Positions 33,377 through 41,626 are shown, numbered from the stretch's first letter. The stretch is 64,000 nt of DNA from Bifidobacterium sp. ESL0704 (GCF_029392075.1 NZ_CP113929.1:1984001-2048000); one strand, 5' to 3'. The notes: generated by a model not told the origin, from the sequence alone. Made by a program: numbers and translations.

Positions 33377-34543
33377 ATGAGAAGAATCATGGTACTTGGC
33401 GCAGGCTATGCGGGCTTACATGCCGTAAAGCAGCTCGTCGCCCAGAACCCCGACGCGGAAATAATGCTGATCAACAAGGACGTTTACCATTATGACACCG
33501 CACGGCTTCATGAAGTGGCCGTCGGCAGAACCGACCCATCCGAAATCAGCTTCAACCTGCGCGAAAAGATCAATCCGGGCGTCACCCTCGTCATCGATGA
33601 GGTGGTGCGAATCGACCACGACATACGCGCCGTCGAGCTGCGCAAGAACGGACTGATTTTCTACGACTACCTGATCAACGCACTGGGCGGCGCTTCCTCC
33701 ACGCCCGACGTTCCGGGAGCCACCGGCAACGTCCTGCCCCTGATTACCCTTGACGACGCGATGCGCGCACGGAGCCATGTCGAACAGGTACTGACGGATT
33801 ATCGACTCAGCCAGAACCCCTACGATCTGCGCGTCGCCGTGTGCGGAGACGGATTCTCGGCCGTTGCGTTCATGGCCGCACTGATGCACGAGATCCCGGC
33901 GCTGGCGAAAAAATTCGACGTGCCTGCAAAAAAAATGGAAGTCCATTGCTTCGCCTCCAACCCTAGGCCCCTCTACCGTTTTGACCCCAAACTCACCGAA
34001 TGGATCATGGAGGATCTGGGCGGCAGCGGCGTCATTTTCCATGGTTCTTCGCGCGTGACGAGGATCGAGCCGGGCACGGTATTCATCGGCAACCAGACTT
34101 TCCACGCCAACACCATCGTCTGGGCGACGGGAATCCGCGGCAGCCGGGTCGTTCCTGTTTCCGGCTATGTTCAGAAATTCAACCGCGTCATTGTCAACGA
34201 TGACCTTTCGGTCGTGGAGGCCGATGGCGGGTGGCCACGGGAATTCGTGATCGGGGACGTTTCCGCCGTCGCAAATCCCGAAACCGGCCGCGTCTACCCG
34301 GCAAGCGCCCAGCTCGCGATCCAACAGGCGGATTGTGCCGTCAGCAATGTTCTCTCGCTGCTGCATGGCGGACGCACGTTCAGGTTCGTCTTCAAACCGT
34401 ATGGCACGATTCTGCCGCTCGGCCCGCATTCGGGCGTCGCCCAGCTTGAGAATTCCAAGGGCAAATACACCCGGCTCAAAGGTGCCAAGGTACGGCTGCT
34501 GATCAGCAGGATGAACAAATACTTCAGAGAAGCCATCATCTAG
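33377..34543 (+). CDS. Type II NADH dehydrogenase-like FAD-dependent oxidoreductase
   Basis: This 388-residue two-dinucleotide-fold flavoprotein resembles NDH-2. The N-terminal FAD motif is VLGAGYAGLHA, and a second FAD contact appears as EFVIGDVSAV. The C-terminus ends in a basic amphipathic segment (LLISRMNKYFREA) that could touch the membrane. The usual second glycine motif (GGGxTGVE) reads CGDGFSAVAF here and lacks the acidic residue. Cofactor choice may therefore differ from classical NDH-2. GGAAGAG lies 4 nt before the ATG. Possible roles are oxidation of NADH to a quinone or oxygen, or an unknown acceptor. Other window genes give no complete respiratory chain. Confidence 0.8.
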   Translation: MRRIMVLGAGYAGLHAVKQLVAQNPDAEIMLINKDVYHYDTARLHEVAVGRTDPSEISFNLREKINPGVTLVIDEVVRIDHDIRAVELRKNGLIFYDYLINALGGASSTPDVPGATGNVLPLITLDDAMRARSHVEQVLTDYRLSQNPYDLRVAVCGDGFSAVAFMAALMHEIPALAKKFDVPAKKMEVHCFASNPRPLYRFDPKLTEWIMEDLGGSGVIFHGSSRVTRIEPGTVFIGNQTFHANTIVWATGIRGSRVVPVSGYVQKFNRVIVNDDLSVVEADGGWPREFVIGDVSAVANPETGRVYPASAQLAIQQADCAVSNVLSLLHGGRTFRFVFKPYGTILPLGPHSGVAQLENSKGKYTRLKGAKVRLLISRMNKYFREAII

Positions 34544-34559
34544 GGATGAGTGAAGGCCG

Positions 34560-34735
34560 GGTTACAGCCCCATCTGGTAACGGCCTGATTTGGTTACGGC
34601 CCGATCTGGTGACAACCTAATCTGGTCACAGCCCGATCCGGTTACAGCCCGATCCGGTTACAGCCCGATCCGGTGACAACCTAATCTGGTCACAGCCTGA
34701 TCCGGTTACAGCCCGATCCGGCTACGACCCGAGAC
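34560..34735. repeat. Eleven-copy 16-bp tandem repeat with a 64-bp higher-order period
   Basis: Eleven consecutive 16-bp units of the type GGTTACAGCCCGATCC lie immediately after the flavoprotein stop. Units 4-7 and 8-11 form a duplicated 64-bp block. Units 4 and 8 are identical variants (GGTGACAACCTAATCT) and units 5 and 9 differ at one base. No open frame uses the array. Confidence 0.92.
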
Positions 34736-34800
34736 GAAATTCAGGATTCCCGAATCTCGAAGACACCGCACTCCCGCAATGATTCGATGTGCGGCTGCGC

Positions 34801-35658
34801 CTACTTGACGGTAATCGGAACTTTTTCGCTTTTCACGTTTGGATGGTCTTTGAGGCTCAGCTGGGCCAGATAGACACCGCGCTTCACGCGAGGAAGCTGT
34901 TCGTCGGGCACGCAGGTGGATCCGGTCTTGTCGGCCGGCCAAGTGATTTTCTGCGCATCCTTGTCACCCTTGGCCATCAACAGCTTGCGCGAATCCGCCG
35001 GGCATACCGCCGAACTCCAGATGGTGTCGCCAGTTTGCCGGCCGGAAGACGCGTCCGCATCATCGCCGGAAGCAGAACCGGAATCAGCATCCGACGATGC
35101 CCCCGACTTGGCATCGGAACCGGATTTCGTGCCGGAACCGGACTGGGAAGACGAGCCTGCATCGGCATTCGAGCCCGAATCGGAAGCCGAATCGCCATCC
35201 GGAATCGAATAAATCGTCAGGATACGCGAGGCGTTGGAGGCGTCGACCAGGCAGGAATCATTGCCTTCGTAGCGTATGGTCGCCTTGAAATCGAGCGATC
35301 CGCCGAGTTCTACGCTTGACGTCGCGGGGCTCAGTTCCAGCTTCACGTCCTTGGCGCCGCATGCTTTGACCGTGCTTTGGTTGGCTTTATCATTCTTGCC
35401 TGCGTTGTCGGATGTGCCGGATTTCTTGGAAGCCGCGGCCCTCTTGCCACTCGGAGCAGAGCTTGAAGATGCCGAACCGCCATGCCCCCCATAAGTGGCC
35501 ATGACCTTGGTGGCGAGCGCATAAATGCCGAGCCCAATCAACGCGAGAAGCGCCAACGCAATCACGCCCACGACAATGCGGCGACGCAGATAGACGCGCT
35601 GCATCTCTTTGCCGGGCTTGCGCTTTCCCTGTCGCTTCTGCGGTTGCTGAGAGGTCAT
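34801..35658 (-). CDS. Membrane-anchored protein with Ser/Asp-rich extracellular domain
   Basis: This 285-residue protein has a basic N-terminus, one membrane helix at about 27-50 (RIVVGVIALALLALIGLGIY), a Ser/Lys-rich linker and then a β-sandwich-like domain. That domain contains Cys-bearing segments (ACGAKDVKLEL, DSCLVDAS, SAVCPADS, STCVPDEQLP) that could form disulfides outside the cell. It is interrupted by a ~60-residue Ser/Asp/Gly-rich segment. The shape is common for bifidobacterial surface proteins of unknown function. I recognise no enzyme. The ATG at 35658 has only a weak GGTTGG upstream; an upstream extension to 35808 has no homology. Confidence 0.65.
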   Translation of the reverse strand: MTSQQPQKRQGKRKPGKEMQRVYLRRRIVVGVIALALLALIGLGIYALATKVMATYGGHGGSASSSSAPSGKRAAASKKSGTSDNAGKNDKANQSTVKACGAKDVKLELSPATSSVELGGSLDFKATIRYEGNDSCLVDASNASRILTIYSIPDGDSASDSGSNADAGSSSQSGSGTKSGSDAKSGASSDADSGSASGDDADASSGRQTGDTIWSSAVCPADSRKLLMAKGDKDAQKITWPADKTGSTCVPDEQLPRVKRGVYLAQLSLKDHPNVKSEKVPITVK

Positions 35659-35775
35659 ACCAACCAAGTGTAAACGACTTGGCTGAATTTGACGGCCACC
35701 ACGCCGACTTGGCCTGCTGCCGCCAATCGGAATTCCGTGAGGAACCTGCCGGTTTTGCATGCCTTCAGCAATGAA

Positions 35776-35972
35776 AACGTACCTGTTTTGGCAATATTCG
35801 CAAACCAATGACAGTTGGAGGTGCTACATGGACATTCCTCTGCACAATTCTCAAACCAATGACACTTGGATGACGCAAATGGACGTATCTGTGCAATATT
35901 CTCGAGTTAGTGACAGCTGACGCGGTTAAACGTACCTGTTTGAGCAATATTCGCAGAATAATGACAGAACAG
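35776..35972. repeat. Degenerate ~50-bp tandem repeat (about four copies)
   Basis: Four diverged copies share the order GTACCTGTT, GCAATATTCGCAAACC and AATGACAG. Copy length is about 47-57 bp. A further direct repeat with GCCGAACAAAT follows at about 35990-36035. The array occupies the gap between the surface-protein gene and mutY (35659-36111). No gene is supported there. Confidence 0.65.
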
Positions 35973-36111
35973 TATGGCATTGGTGCAATGGCCGAACAAA
36001 TATGATGGTGTTGGCGCAATAGCCGAACAAATTCGATAACCCAATACGACAACCCAATCGAGGATGCTGGGCGACCTCACCGCTTTCGTCACATTTCCAA
36101 CGTCATTGGCT

Positions 36112-37188
36112 TCAGGCGGGCAGACGCAGCGAACCGTCCGGGGCGATTTCGATCAGACCGTCCTCATCGAGGCTGGCGATGCAGGCGTCGAGCTGGATGT
36201 GGTCGGGCCAGAGCTTTTCGACATCGGCGCGCGACAGATATGGCGACGTTGCCCGCTCTGAGCCGTGAGCATGTTGCGCCGCCGAACAATCGGCTCCCCC
36301 GTTGCCCGATTTATTCGCATGAGGCACTGAAAGCATGGAAGCAGCCAAGTCAGAATCGTTTTCAGCCGGTGTTGGCTCGGAAGGCGCGACCGCGAGTCCA
36401 CGTAGCGCATTCAGGATAATACCGCGTACCTGACGGTTCGTGCCCTTGAAACTCTGGCGCGGACGGGTGCGTTTTTGGCCCATCCCCGGGCAACCGGCTG
36501 CGTAGAAACGGCTGTACGAGGCCCACGGATCCTCGTCGATCTTCGGGTTCTTGGCGGTGCACACCAGCGCGCCCAACTCAATCAGCGCCTCGTTCCAGAT
36601 CACGCTTTCCCTGGCATCCTGCGGCAAGACCGCGTTCGCCAGTCGCCGTTCCTCCGGCTTGGTCGCGCCGCCGAAGGATTCCTCGCCCTTGAACGTACGC
36701 CAAAGCACACGGCGAACGTTGGTGTCGAGCACGGCGATACGACGCCCGAACGCAAAGCTCATCACCGCGCTGGCCGTGTAGTCGCCGATGCCGGGCAGGG
36801 CCACGAGTTCATCGTATGTTTTCGGAAGTTCATTGCGGTACTGCTCGGCGACGACCTTGGCACATTCCTGAAGGCGCAACGCACGACGCGGGTAGCCGAG
36901 CCTGCCCCATGCGGTGATGACCTCGGCGGCGCTCGCCTCTGCGAGACTTGCGGCATCCGGCCAGACGCCCATCCAGTTGTTCCAGTATTGCACCACGCGG
37001 CTCATCTGCGTCTGCTGGCTCATCACCTCGGAAACGAGAATTCCCCATGGCGTCGTGCGGCCGTTGCGCCATGGCAGGTCGCGCGCGTTTTCGTCCCACC
37101 ATGCGAACAGCTCCTGCTTCATCGTTTCGAGCTCCGCCGAGCTGAAGCCTTCCGCCGATTCGGATGAGCCTGTGCCGGATTTCTTCAT
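36112..37188 (-). CDS. mutY: Adenine DNA glycosylase MutY lacking the Fe-S cysteine set
   Basis: This 358-residue glycosylase would remove A paired with 8-oxoG. The helix-hairpin-helix core is intact: SEVMSQQTQ with catalytic Glu54, LPGIGDYTASAV, and VLDTNVRR with catalytic Asp155. The iron-sulfur motif C-x6-C-x2-C-x5-C reads Cys210, Ile217, Asp220, Ser226, so three of four ligands are gone with the spacing preserved. Clusterless MutY proteins are known elsewhere, so activity is still possible. The C-terminal part carries a hydrophilic insertion of ~50 residues (~268-320), and no clear NUDIX-like 8-oxoG domain is seen. The ATG at 37188 has GAGGA 7 nt upstream; an ATG 21 nt earlier is an alternative. 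Confidence 0.9.
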   Translation of the reverse strand: MKKSGTGSSESAEGFSSAELETMKQELFAWWDENARDLPWRNGRTTPWGILVSEVMSQQTQMSRVVQYWNNWMGVWPDAASLAEASAAEVITAWGRLGYPRRALRLQECAKVVAEQYRNELPKTYDELVALPGIGDYTASAVMSFAFGRRIAVLDTNVRRVLWRTFKGEESFGGATKPEERRLANAVLPQDARESVIWNEALIELGALVCTAKNPKIDEDPWASYSRFYAAGCPGMGQKRTRPRQSFKGTNRQVRGIILNALRGLAVAPSEPTPAENDSDLAASMLSVPHANKSGNGGADCSAAQHAHGSERATSPYLSRADVEKLWPDHIQLDACIASLDEDGLIEIAPDGSLRLPA

Positions 37189-37289
37189 ATCCTTATCCTC
37201 GTGAACCATCCGACCATTCTGCCCTGACGTCGATACAGCCCGGCCTTCACACTCCGTTAACGCTCACATGTCGAACGAGAATCAGGCAT

Positions 37290-37295
37290 TATAAT
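37290..37295 (+). promoter_or_regulatory. -10 box (TATAAT) of fucO
   Basis: A consensus TATAAT lies 45 bp upstream of the fucO ATG and 8 bp upstream of the GlxR-type palindrome. No good -35 is seen at 16-18 bp. Confidence 0.55.
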
Positions 37296-37303
37296 GACAA
37301 TTG

Positions 37304-37321
37304 TTGTGAGCTATATCACAA
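37304..37321. promoter_or_regulatory. Perfect GlxR/Crp-type operator upstream of fucO
   Basis: TTGTGAgctataTCACAA is an exact match to TGTGANNTANNTCACA, the consensus of actinobacterial GlxR. It lies just downstream of the TATAAT box, over or immediately after the expected transcription start. Binding there should repress. A GlxR-like regulator with the matching recognition helix is encoded at 53103-53816. Confidence 0.8.
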
Positions 37322-37339
37322 AACATAAAGGAGTGAACA

Positions 37340-38497
37340 ATGGTGTATCGTATGATCTTCAACCAGGAAGCCTATTTCGGGCGTGGCGCAATCAAGGAAA
37401 TCCCGAATGCCGCCAAGGCGCACGGCTTTACCAAGGCTTTCATCGTCACCGATCCGGTGCTCTTGAAGACAGGAACGGTCAAGAAGGTCACCGACGTGCT
37501 CGATAGCGCCAGCATCCCCTACGAAATCTTCGACAACGTCAAGCCGAATCCGCCGGTGGAGTGCATCCAGGACGGTGTGGCGAAGTTCAAGAACGCAGGC
37601 GCCGACTTCCTGATCGGCCTAGGCGGAGGCTCACCGCAAGATACCTGCAAGGGCATCGGCATCATCACCGCGAATCCCGAATTCGCCGATGTGCTTTCCC
37701 TGGAAGGCACCGCCGCCACCAAGAACCCGTCCATCCCGATCTTCGGCGTACCCACCACCGCTGGAACCGCATCCGAAACGACCATCAACTACGTGGTCAC
37801 CGACACCGCCAAGAAGCGCAAGTTCGTGGCCGTCGACCCGCACGACATCCCGCTGGTCGCCTTCATCGACCCGGACATGACCGACACCATGCCGCGCAGC
37901 CTGAAGGTCGCCACCGGCCTCGACGCGCTGACCCACGCCATCGAAGGCTTCGTCACCCCGGGCGCCTGGGAGCTTTCGGATTGCCTCTCGCTGCAGACGA
38001 TCCGCATGATCGCCCACAATCTCGCCAAGTCCGCCGACGGCGACGTCGAGGCGGGCGAGCAGATGGCCTATGCCTCCTACATCACCGGCATGGCGTATTC
38101 CAACGTCGGGCTGGGACTCGTTCACGGCATGGCCCACGCGCTGGGCGGTCTGCTCGGCGTCGCGCACGGTGTGGCGAACGGCATTCTGCTCGCGCCCGTC
38201 ATGGAATACAACAAGGACTATACCGGCGAGAAATACCGTGCCATCGCCCACGCCTTCGGCGACCAGAATTCCTATAATCCCGACCGTTCGATCGAGGAGG
38301 TGCGCGAAGAGGCCGTGCACAAGATCCACCAGCTCACCGTCGACCTCGGCAACCCGACCACCATCAGCGAGGTCGGCGCCAAAGAAAGCGACATCGACGG
38401 GCTGACCGACAACGCCTTCAAGGACGTCTGCACCGGCGGCAACCCGCGCAAGCCCACGCGCGAGGAGATCCACGCGATCTACGAGAGCCTGATGTAA
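37340..38497 (+). CDS. fucO: Iron-dependent lactaldehyde reductase / 1,2-propanediol oxidoreductase
   Basis: This 385-residue group III alcohol dehydrogenase reduces lactaldehyde from fucose or rhamnose breakdown to 1,2-propanediol with NADH. The NAD-binding GLGGGSPQDTCKGIG and the metal ligands are in place: DALTHAIEGF gives Asp and His, and LVHGMAHALGG and VAHGVANGI give two His. Length matches the E. coli enzyme (about 383). AAAGGAG precedes the ATG at 7 nt. No fucose transporter or aldolase lies beside it. A perfect GlxR-type site upstream suggests control by a Crp-family regulator. Confidence 0.93.
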   Translation: MVYRMIFNQEAYFGRGAIKEIPNAAKAHGFTKAFIVTDPVLLKTGTVKKVTDVLDSASIPYEIFDNVKPNPPVECIQDGVAKFKNAGADFLIGLGGGSPQDTCKGIGIITANPEFADVLSLEGTAATKNPSIPIFGVPTTAGTASETTINYVVTDTAKKRKFVAVDPHDIPLVAFIDPDMTDTMPRSLKVATGLDALTHAIEGFVTPGAWELSDCLSLQTIRMIAHNLAKSADGDVEAGEQMAYASYITGMAYSNVGLGLVHGMAHALGGLLGVAHGVANGILLAPVMEYNKDYTGEKYRAIAHAFGDQNSYNPDRSIEEVREEAVHKIHQLTVDLGNPTTISEVGAKESDIDGLTDNAFKDVCTGGNPRKPTREEIHAIYESLM

Positions 38498-38566
38498 GGT
38501 TTCGCCGAAGAGACGCAAGCCGATTCCGTCGACGCGTAAAGACGCGCGAACACATCGGTTGCTGCC

Positions 38567-38600
38567 GCGAAAGCCCGTCGACTTTTCGGCGGGCTTTCGC
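38567..38600 (+). terminator. fucO terminator hairpin
   Basis: GCGAAAGCCCG (38567-38577) and CGGGCTTTCGC (38590-38600) form perfect 11-bp arms with a 12-nt T-containing loop, 70 bp past the fucO stop. The U-tract after the stem is poor. Confidence 0.65.
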
Positions 38601-38621
38601 TATGCCGCCATTCCCTTACCC

Positions 38622-38901
38622 CACGTCGCACGTCGCACGCCACATCGCACGTCGCACGTCGCACGTCGCACGCCACACGCCACATCGCACGTCGCACGTC
38701 GCACGTCGCACGCCACACGCCACACGCCACACGCCACATCGCACGTCGCACGTCGCACGCCACACGCCACATCGCACGTCGCACGTCGCACGTCGCACGT
38801 CGCACGCCACACGCCACGTCGCACGTCGCACGTCGCACGCCACACGCCACACGCCACACGCCACACCACACACGCCACACCACACACGCCACACCACACC
38901 C
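38622..38901. repeat. 280-bp microsatellite of CACGTCG / CACGCCA heptamers
   Basis: The block consists almost wholly of 7-nt units CACGTCG and CACGCCA with occasional 5-nt CATCG units, and ends in a CACACC-rich stretch. It leaves all frames open on both strands, giving spurious repetitive ORFs. It lies between the fucO terminator and trmL and is expected to be length-variable. The remaining bases to 39168 hold no supported gene. Confidence 0.95.
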
Positions 38902-39168
38902 AACATCGAGAGAACGGCCAGAACGCGGTATGAGACGGGTTCCAACGTATTGCGCCATGTAAGGCATAAAACCGTTCAAAACCAGAATCGTGGATTCGAA
39001 CCACGTCTTTCGATCATCACCCACGCTCAGAGCCAATTCTCAGGCACACACGCTGTTCACGCCCTCTCATATTGTCATGCATTCGGCAGAGAGCACAAGA
39101 CGGCGCCGGCATCATGCTTGGCGCATCCACCAAAACGTTCGAGCGCGACCGGTGTCGCTTCACGGGGA

Positions 39169-39174
39169 TAGTTT
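39169..39174 (+). promoter_or_regulatory. Candidate -10 box (TAGTTT) for leaderless trmL
   Basis: TAGTTT is followed by 6 nt and then the trmL ATG. GGGGATAG overlaps it, so a weak leadered start is also possible. Confidence 0.4.
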
Positions 39175-39180
39175 TGAATC

Positions 39181-39840
39181 ATGACAGACGCAGCGCAAAC
39201 GGCGGAAAACGCCGGAAATCCCGAGAACAAAGTCACCGACATGTACGAATACGGCTACCGCAAGTCCAATTACGGGCCGGACGAGCTTGTGACCGACGCA
39301 CACGGCAACCCGATCAGCGTGGTCGACGCGATGATGAGCGCCAAAGACGCCAGTGAGGCCGAAACGGTGACGCCGCATCTGTGCTACTACTCTCCGCGTA
39401 TTCCCGGCAACACGGGATCGGCCATCCGCCTGTGCGCCGTGACCGGCACGATCCTGCACCTGATCGAGCCGCTCGGCTTCAACCTCAAAGACACGAAACT
39501 GCGCCGCGCCGGGCTGGATTACCACGATATGGCACACGTTGTGCTTCATCCCGATTTCGATGACTTGGTGAAATCGATGCCCAACTCCCGCATCATCGCC
39601 TTCACCGCCCATGCCACCAAGCTTTACACGGATATCGAATACAAGCCGACCGACATCCTGCTTTTCGGCCCGGAGCCAGGCAATATCCCCGATCCGATGG
39701 ACATCATGGAAGGCCCGCACGTCGCTGAGCAGGTGCGCCTGCCGATGCGTCCGAGCCTGCGCAGCCTCAATCTCACCAACTGCGCCTCCATTGCCATCTA
39801 CGAAGCCTGGCGTCAGCTCGGCTTCAAGGGCGGAGAGTAA
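39181..39840 (+). CDS. trmL: tRNA (cytidine/uridine-34-2'-O)-methyltransferase (SPOUT, TrmL type)
   Basis: This 219-residue protein has an extra ~65-residue hydrophilic N-terminus, then the SPOUT methyltransferase core. Motifs include SPRIPGNTGSAIRLCAVTGT, LIEPLGFNLKDTKLRRAGLDY and LLFGPEPGNIP, and the C-terminal trefoil-knot motif LRSLNLTNCASIAIYEAWRQ (20 residues). TrmL methylates the wobble ribose of certain leucine tRNAs using SAM. Typical TrmL is ~155 residues, so the N-terminal extension is unusual. The gene stands alone and ends before a GC-rich hairpin. Confidence 0.9.
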   Translation: MTDAAQTAENAGNPENKVTDMYEYGYRKSNYGPDELVTDAHGNPISVVDAMMSAKDASEAETVTPHLCYYSPRIPGNTGSAIRLCAVTGTILHLIEPLGFNLKDTKLRRAGLDYHDMAHVVLHPDFDDLVKSMPNSRIIAFTAHATKLYTDIEYKPTDILLFGPEPGNIPDPMDIMEGPHVAEQVRLPMRPSLRSLNLTNCASIAIYEAWRQLGFKGGE

Positions 39841-39880
39841 CCCTTCCACTACCCGCCCCTCAAGCAGCCCCGGTCTTACA

Positions 39881-39902
39881 GGCAACCCCCGGCCCGGTTG
39901 CC
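39881..39902 (+). terminator. trmL downstream hairpin
   Basis: GGCAACC (39881-39887) and GGTTGCC (39896-39902) form 7-bp arms with an 8-nt GC loop, 41 bp past trmL. No T-tract follows. Confidence 0.45.
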
Positions 39903-40058
39903 TAATGCCCAGGCCCTCATTCCAATTTTGCGCCATCAATAAGCCGTTGACCATCAACCACCGGCCCACGGCGTAATTTTATATTTGAGCCACATTTAAG
40001 CCACTTACAGTTTCTTAGTTGCTTATTTATGGCGTGAACGGATGCGATGTTTGGGCAC

Positions 40059-41423
40059 TCAGTTCTTGAAACTGTGTATCGGAGCGGGGATGCGGCCGCC
40101 GCGGGTGACGAAGGCCTCGCAGGAGGTCTGATTGACGGGAATGATCGGCGCGTAGCCCATCAGCCCGCCGAAGTTGGCCACCTCGCCGACATCTTTGCCG
40201 TAGACCGGAATGACACGCACGGCGGTGGTCTTTTGGTTGACCATGCCGATGGCGGCCTCGTCGGCGATCATGCCCGAGATTGTGGATGCCGTGGTGACGC
40301 CCGGGATGGCAATCATGTCAAGGCCGACCGAGCAGACGCAGGTCATCGCCTCAAGCTTTTCGATCTTCAGGCAGCCGGACGCGGCCGCATCGATCATGTT
40401 CTTGTCTTCGGAGACCGGAATGAACGCGCCGGAAAGACCGCCGACGTAGGAGGAGGCCATGATGCCGCCCTTCTTGACCTGGTCGTTCAACATCGCGAGC
40501 GCCGCGGTGGTGCCGGGAGCGCCGACCTGTTCGAGCCCGATCTTCTCCAAGACCTCACCCACCGAGTCCCCGACGGCCGCCGTCGGAGCCAGCGACAAAT
40601 CGATGATGCCGAATGGCACGCCGAGCCGCCTCGAGGCTTCCTGCGCGACCAACTGGCCGACGCGGGTGATTTTGAAGGCGGTGCGTTTGATGGTCTCGCA
40701 CAAAAACTCGAAATCCTTGCCTTTTGCGGCATCGAGCGCACGCGAGACCACGCCCGGCCCGGAAACGCCGACGTTGACGACCACGTCTCCTTCGGTCACC
40801 CCGTGGAAACCGCCGGCCATGAACGGGTTGTCATCGGGGGCGTTGCAGAACGCCACGAATTTGGTGCACCCGTCGCTGTCGGTCTCCCGAGTGGCATAGG
40901 CGGTGTCCTTGATGACATGGCCAAGCAGCTCAACGGCATCCATGTCGATGCCGGTTTTGGTCGAACCGACGTTGACCGAGGAACAGACGATATCAGTTTG
41001 CGATAACGCCTGCGGAATCGACTCGATGAGCATGCGTTCCGCCGGAGTCATCGACTTGGAGACCAATGCCGAGTATCCACCGATAAGGTCGACGCCGACC
41101 TCCTTGGCCGCACGGTCGAGCGCGTGGGCGATTTTGACGAAATCAGCGGGCGAATGGCAGGAGCTGGCCCCTACAAGCGCGATCGGGGTGACGGTGATGC
41201 GCTTGTTGACGATGGGGATGCCGAAATCACGTTCGATGGCCTTGCCGACCTTCACGAGGTCGCGCGCTTTGTCGGTAATTTTGCGGTAGATGTTGTCGCA
41301 GACCGCCTCCACATCAGCCGCCGCACAGTCAAGCAGCGAAATACCCATGGTAATCGTACGCACGTCGAGCTTTTCCTGCTCGATCATCGCATTGGTCTCG
41401 CGGACCTCCATAATATTCAGCAT
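40059..41423 (-). CDS. UPF0210 (PFL/DUF711) family protein
   Basis: This 454-residue cytoplasmic protein belongs to UPF0210, distantly related to glycyl-radical (pyruvate formate-lyase-like) folds. No activity is established. Segments such as [24 protein letters not shown] and [13 protein letters not shown] fit the family. It is nearly always encoded next to a small ACT-domain protein, as here. The ATG at 41423 is chosen because AGAGG lies 7 nt upstream and the length then matches family members; an in-frame GTG 30 nt earlier is less likely. The ACT gene lies 246 bp upstream across palindrome array B and a large hairpin. Confidence 0.9.
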   Translation of the reverse strand: MLNIMEVRETNAMIEQEKLDVRTITMGISLLDCAAADVEAVCDNIYRKITDKARDLVKVGKAIERDFGIPIVNKRITVTPIALVGASSCHSPADFVKIAHALDRAAKEVGVDLIGGYSALVSKSMTPAERMLIESIPQALSQTDIVCSSVNVGSTKTGIDMDAVELLGHVIKDTAYATRETDSDGCTKFVAFCNAPDDNPFMAGGFHGVTEGDVVVNVGVSGPGVVSRALDAAKGKDFEFLCETIKRTAFKITRVGQLVAQEASRRLGVPFGIIDLSLAPTAAVGDSVGEVLEKIGLEQVGAPGTTAALAMLNDQVKKGGIMASSYVGGLSGAFIPVSEDKNMIDAAASGCLKIEKLEAMTCVCSVGLDMIAIPGVTTASTISGMIADEAAIGMVNQKTTAVRVIPVYGKDVGEVANFGGLMGYAPIIPVNQTSCEAFVTRGGRIPAPIHSFKN

Positions 41424-41474
41424 TTGCTTGCCTCTTTCATACGCTTCTGACACAAATCTCTCGTTATGATGTCT

Positions 41475-41614
41475 GTTGGTGCCACCAAGCAGGCCATTTT
41501 TCCGAGAATCATACCCAATTCATTCGTTTTTATGGGGTCTTGTTGCACCAAGACCACCTAAAACACCACAATCACATCCCATTTATGGATAATCACGCTG
41601 CTTGGTGCACCAAG
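41475..41614. repeat. Array B: three ~62-bp-spaced TTGGTGCACCAA palindromes
   Basis: Cores lie at 41475-41489 (15-bp form GTTGGTGCCACCAAG), 41539-41552 (CTTGTTGCACCAAG, one mismatch) and 41601-41614 (perfect). Spacers are 49 and 48 bp. The array lies between the ACT gene's 3' end and the UPF0210 gene's 5' end, co-directional as with arrays A and C. Confidence 0.88.
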
Positions 41615-41626
41615 ACCCCATAAAAA
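41527..41626 (-). promoter_or_regulatory. Long inverted repeat spanning two array-B palindromes
   Basis: The 26-bp segments 41527-41552 and 41601-41626 are inverted copies with one mismatch (outer parts TTTTTATGGGGT and ACCCCATAAAAA, inner parts the palindromes). In RNA they would form a long stem with a 48-nt loop in the spacer after the ACT gene. It could act as attenuator, terminator or processing site. Confidence 0.6.

Noticed and set aside
33416..34429. 337-codon frame antisense to the NDH-2-like gene
   Set aside because: It is a GC-driven shadow of a clear flavoprotein gene. It has no family motifs.
38989..39005. tRNA T-arm-like hairpin (CGTGG-TTCGAAT-CCACG) on the minus strand
   Set aside because: No matching acceptor stem, D-arm or anticodon arm can be built at tRNA distance, so it is at best a fragment.
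38479..39036. Long repetitive ORFs on both strands through the heptamer array (Cys/Arg/Val-rich heptads)
   Set aside because: They arise because the 7-nt repeat leaves every frame open. There is no start site, no family, and equally good frames exist on both strands.
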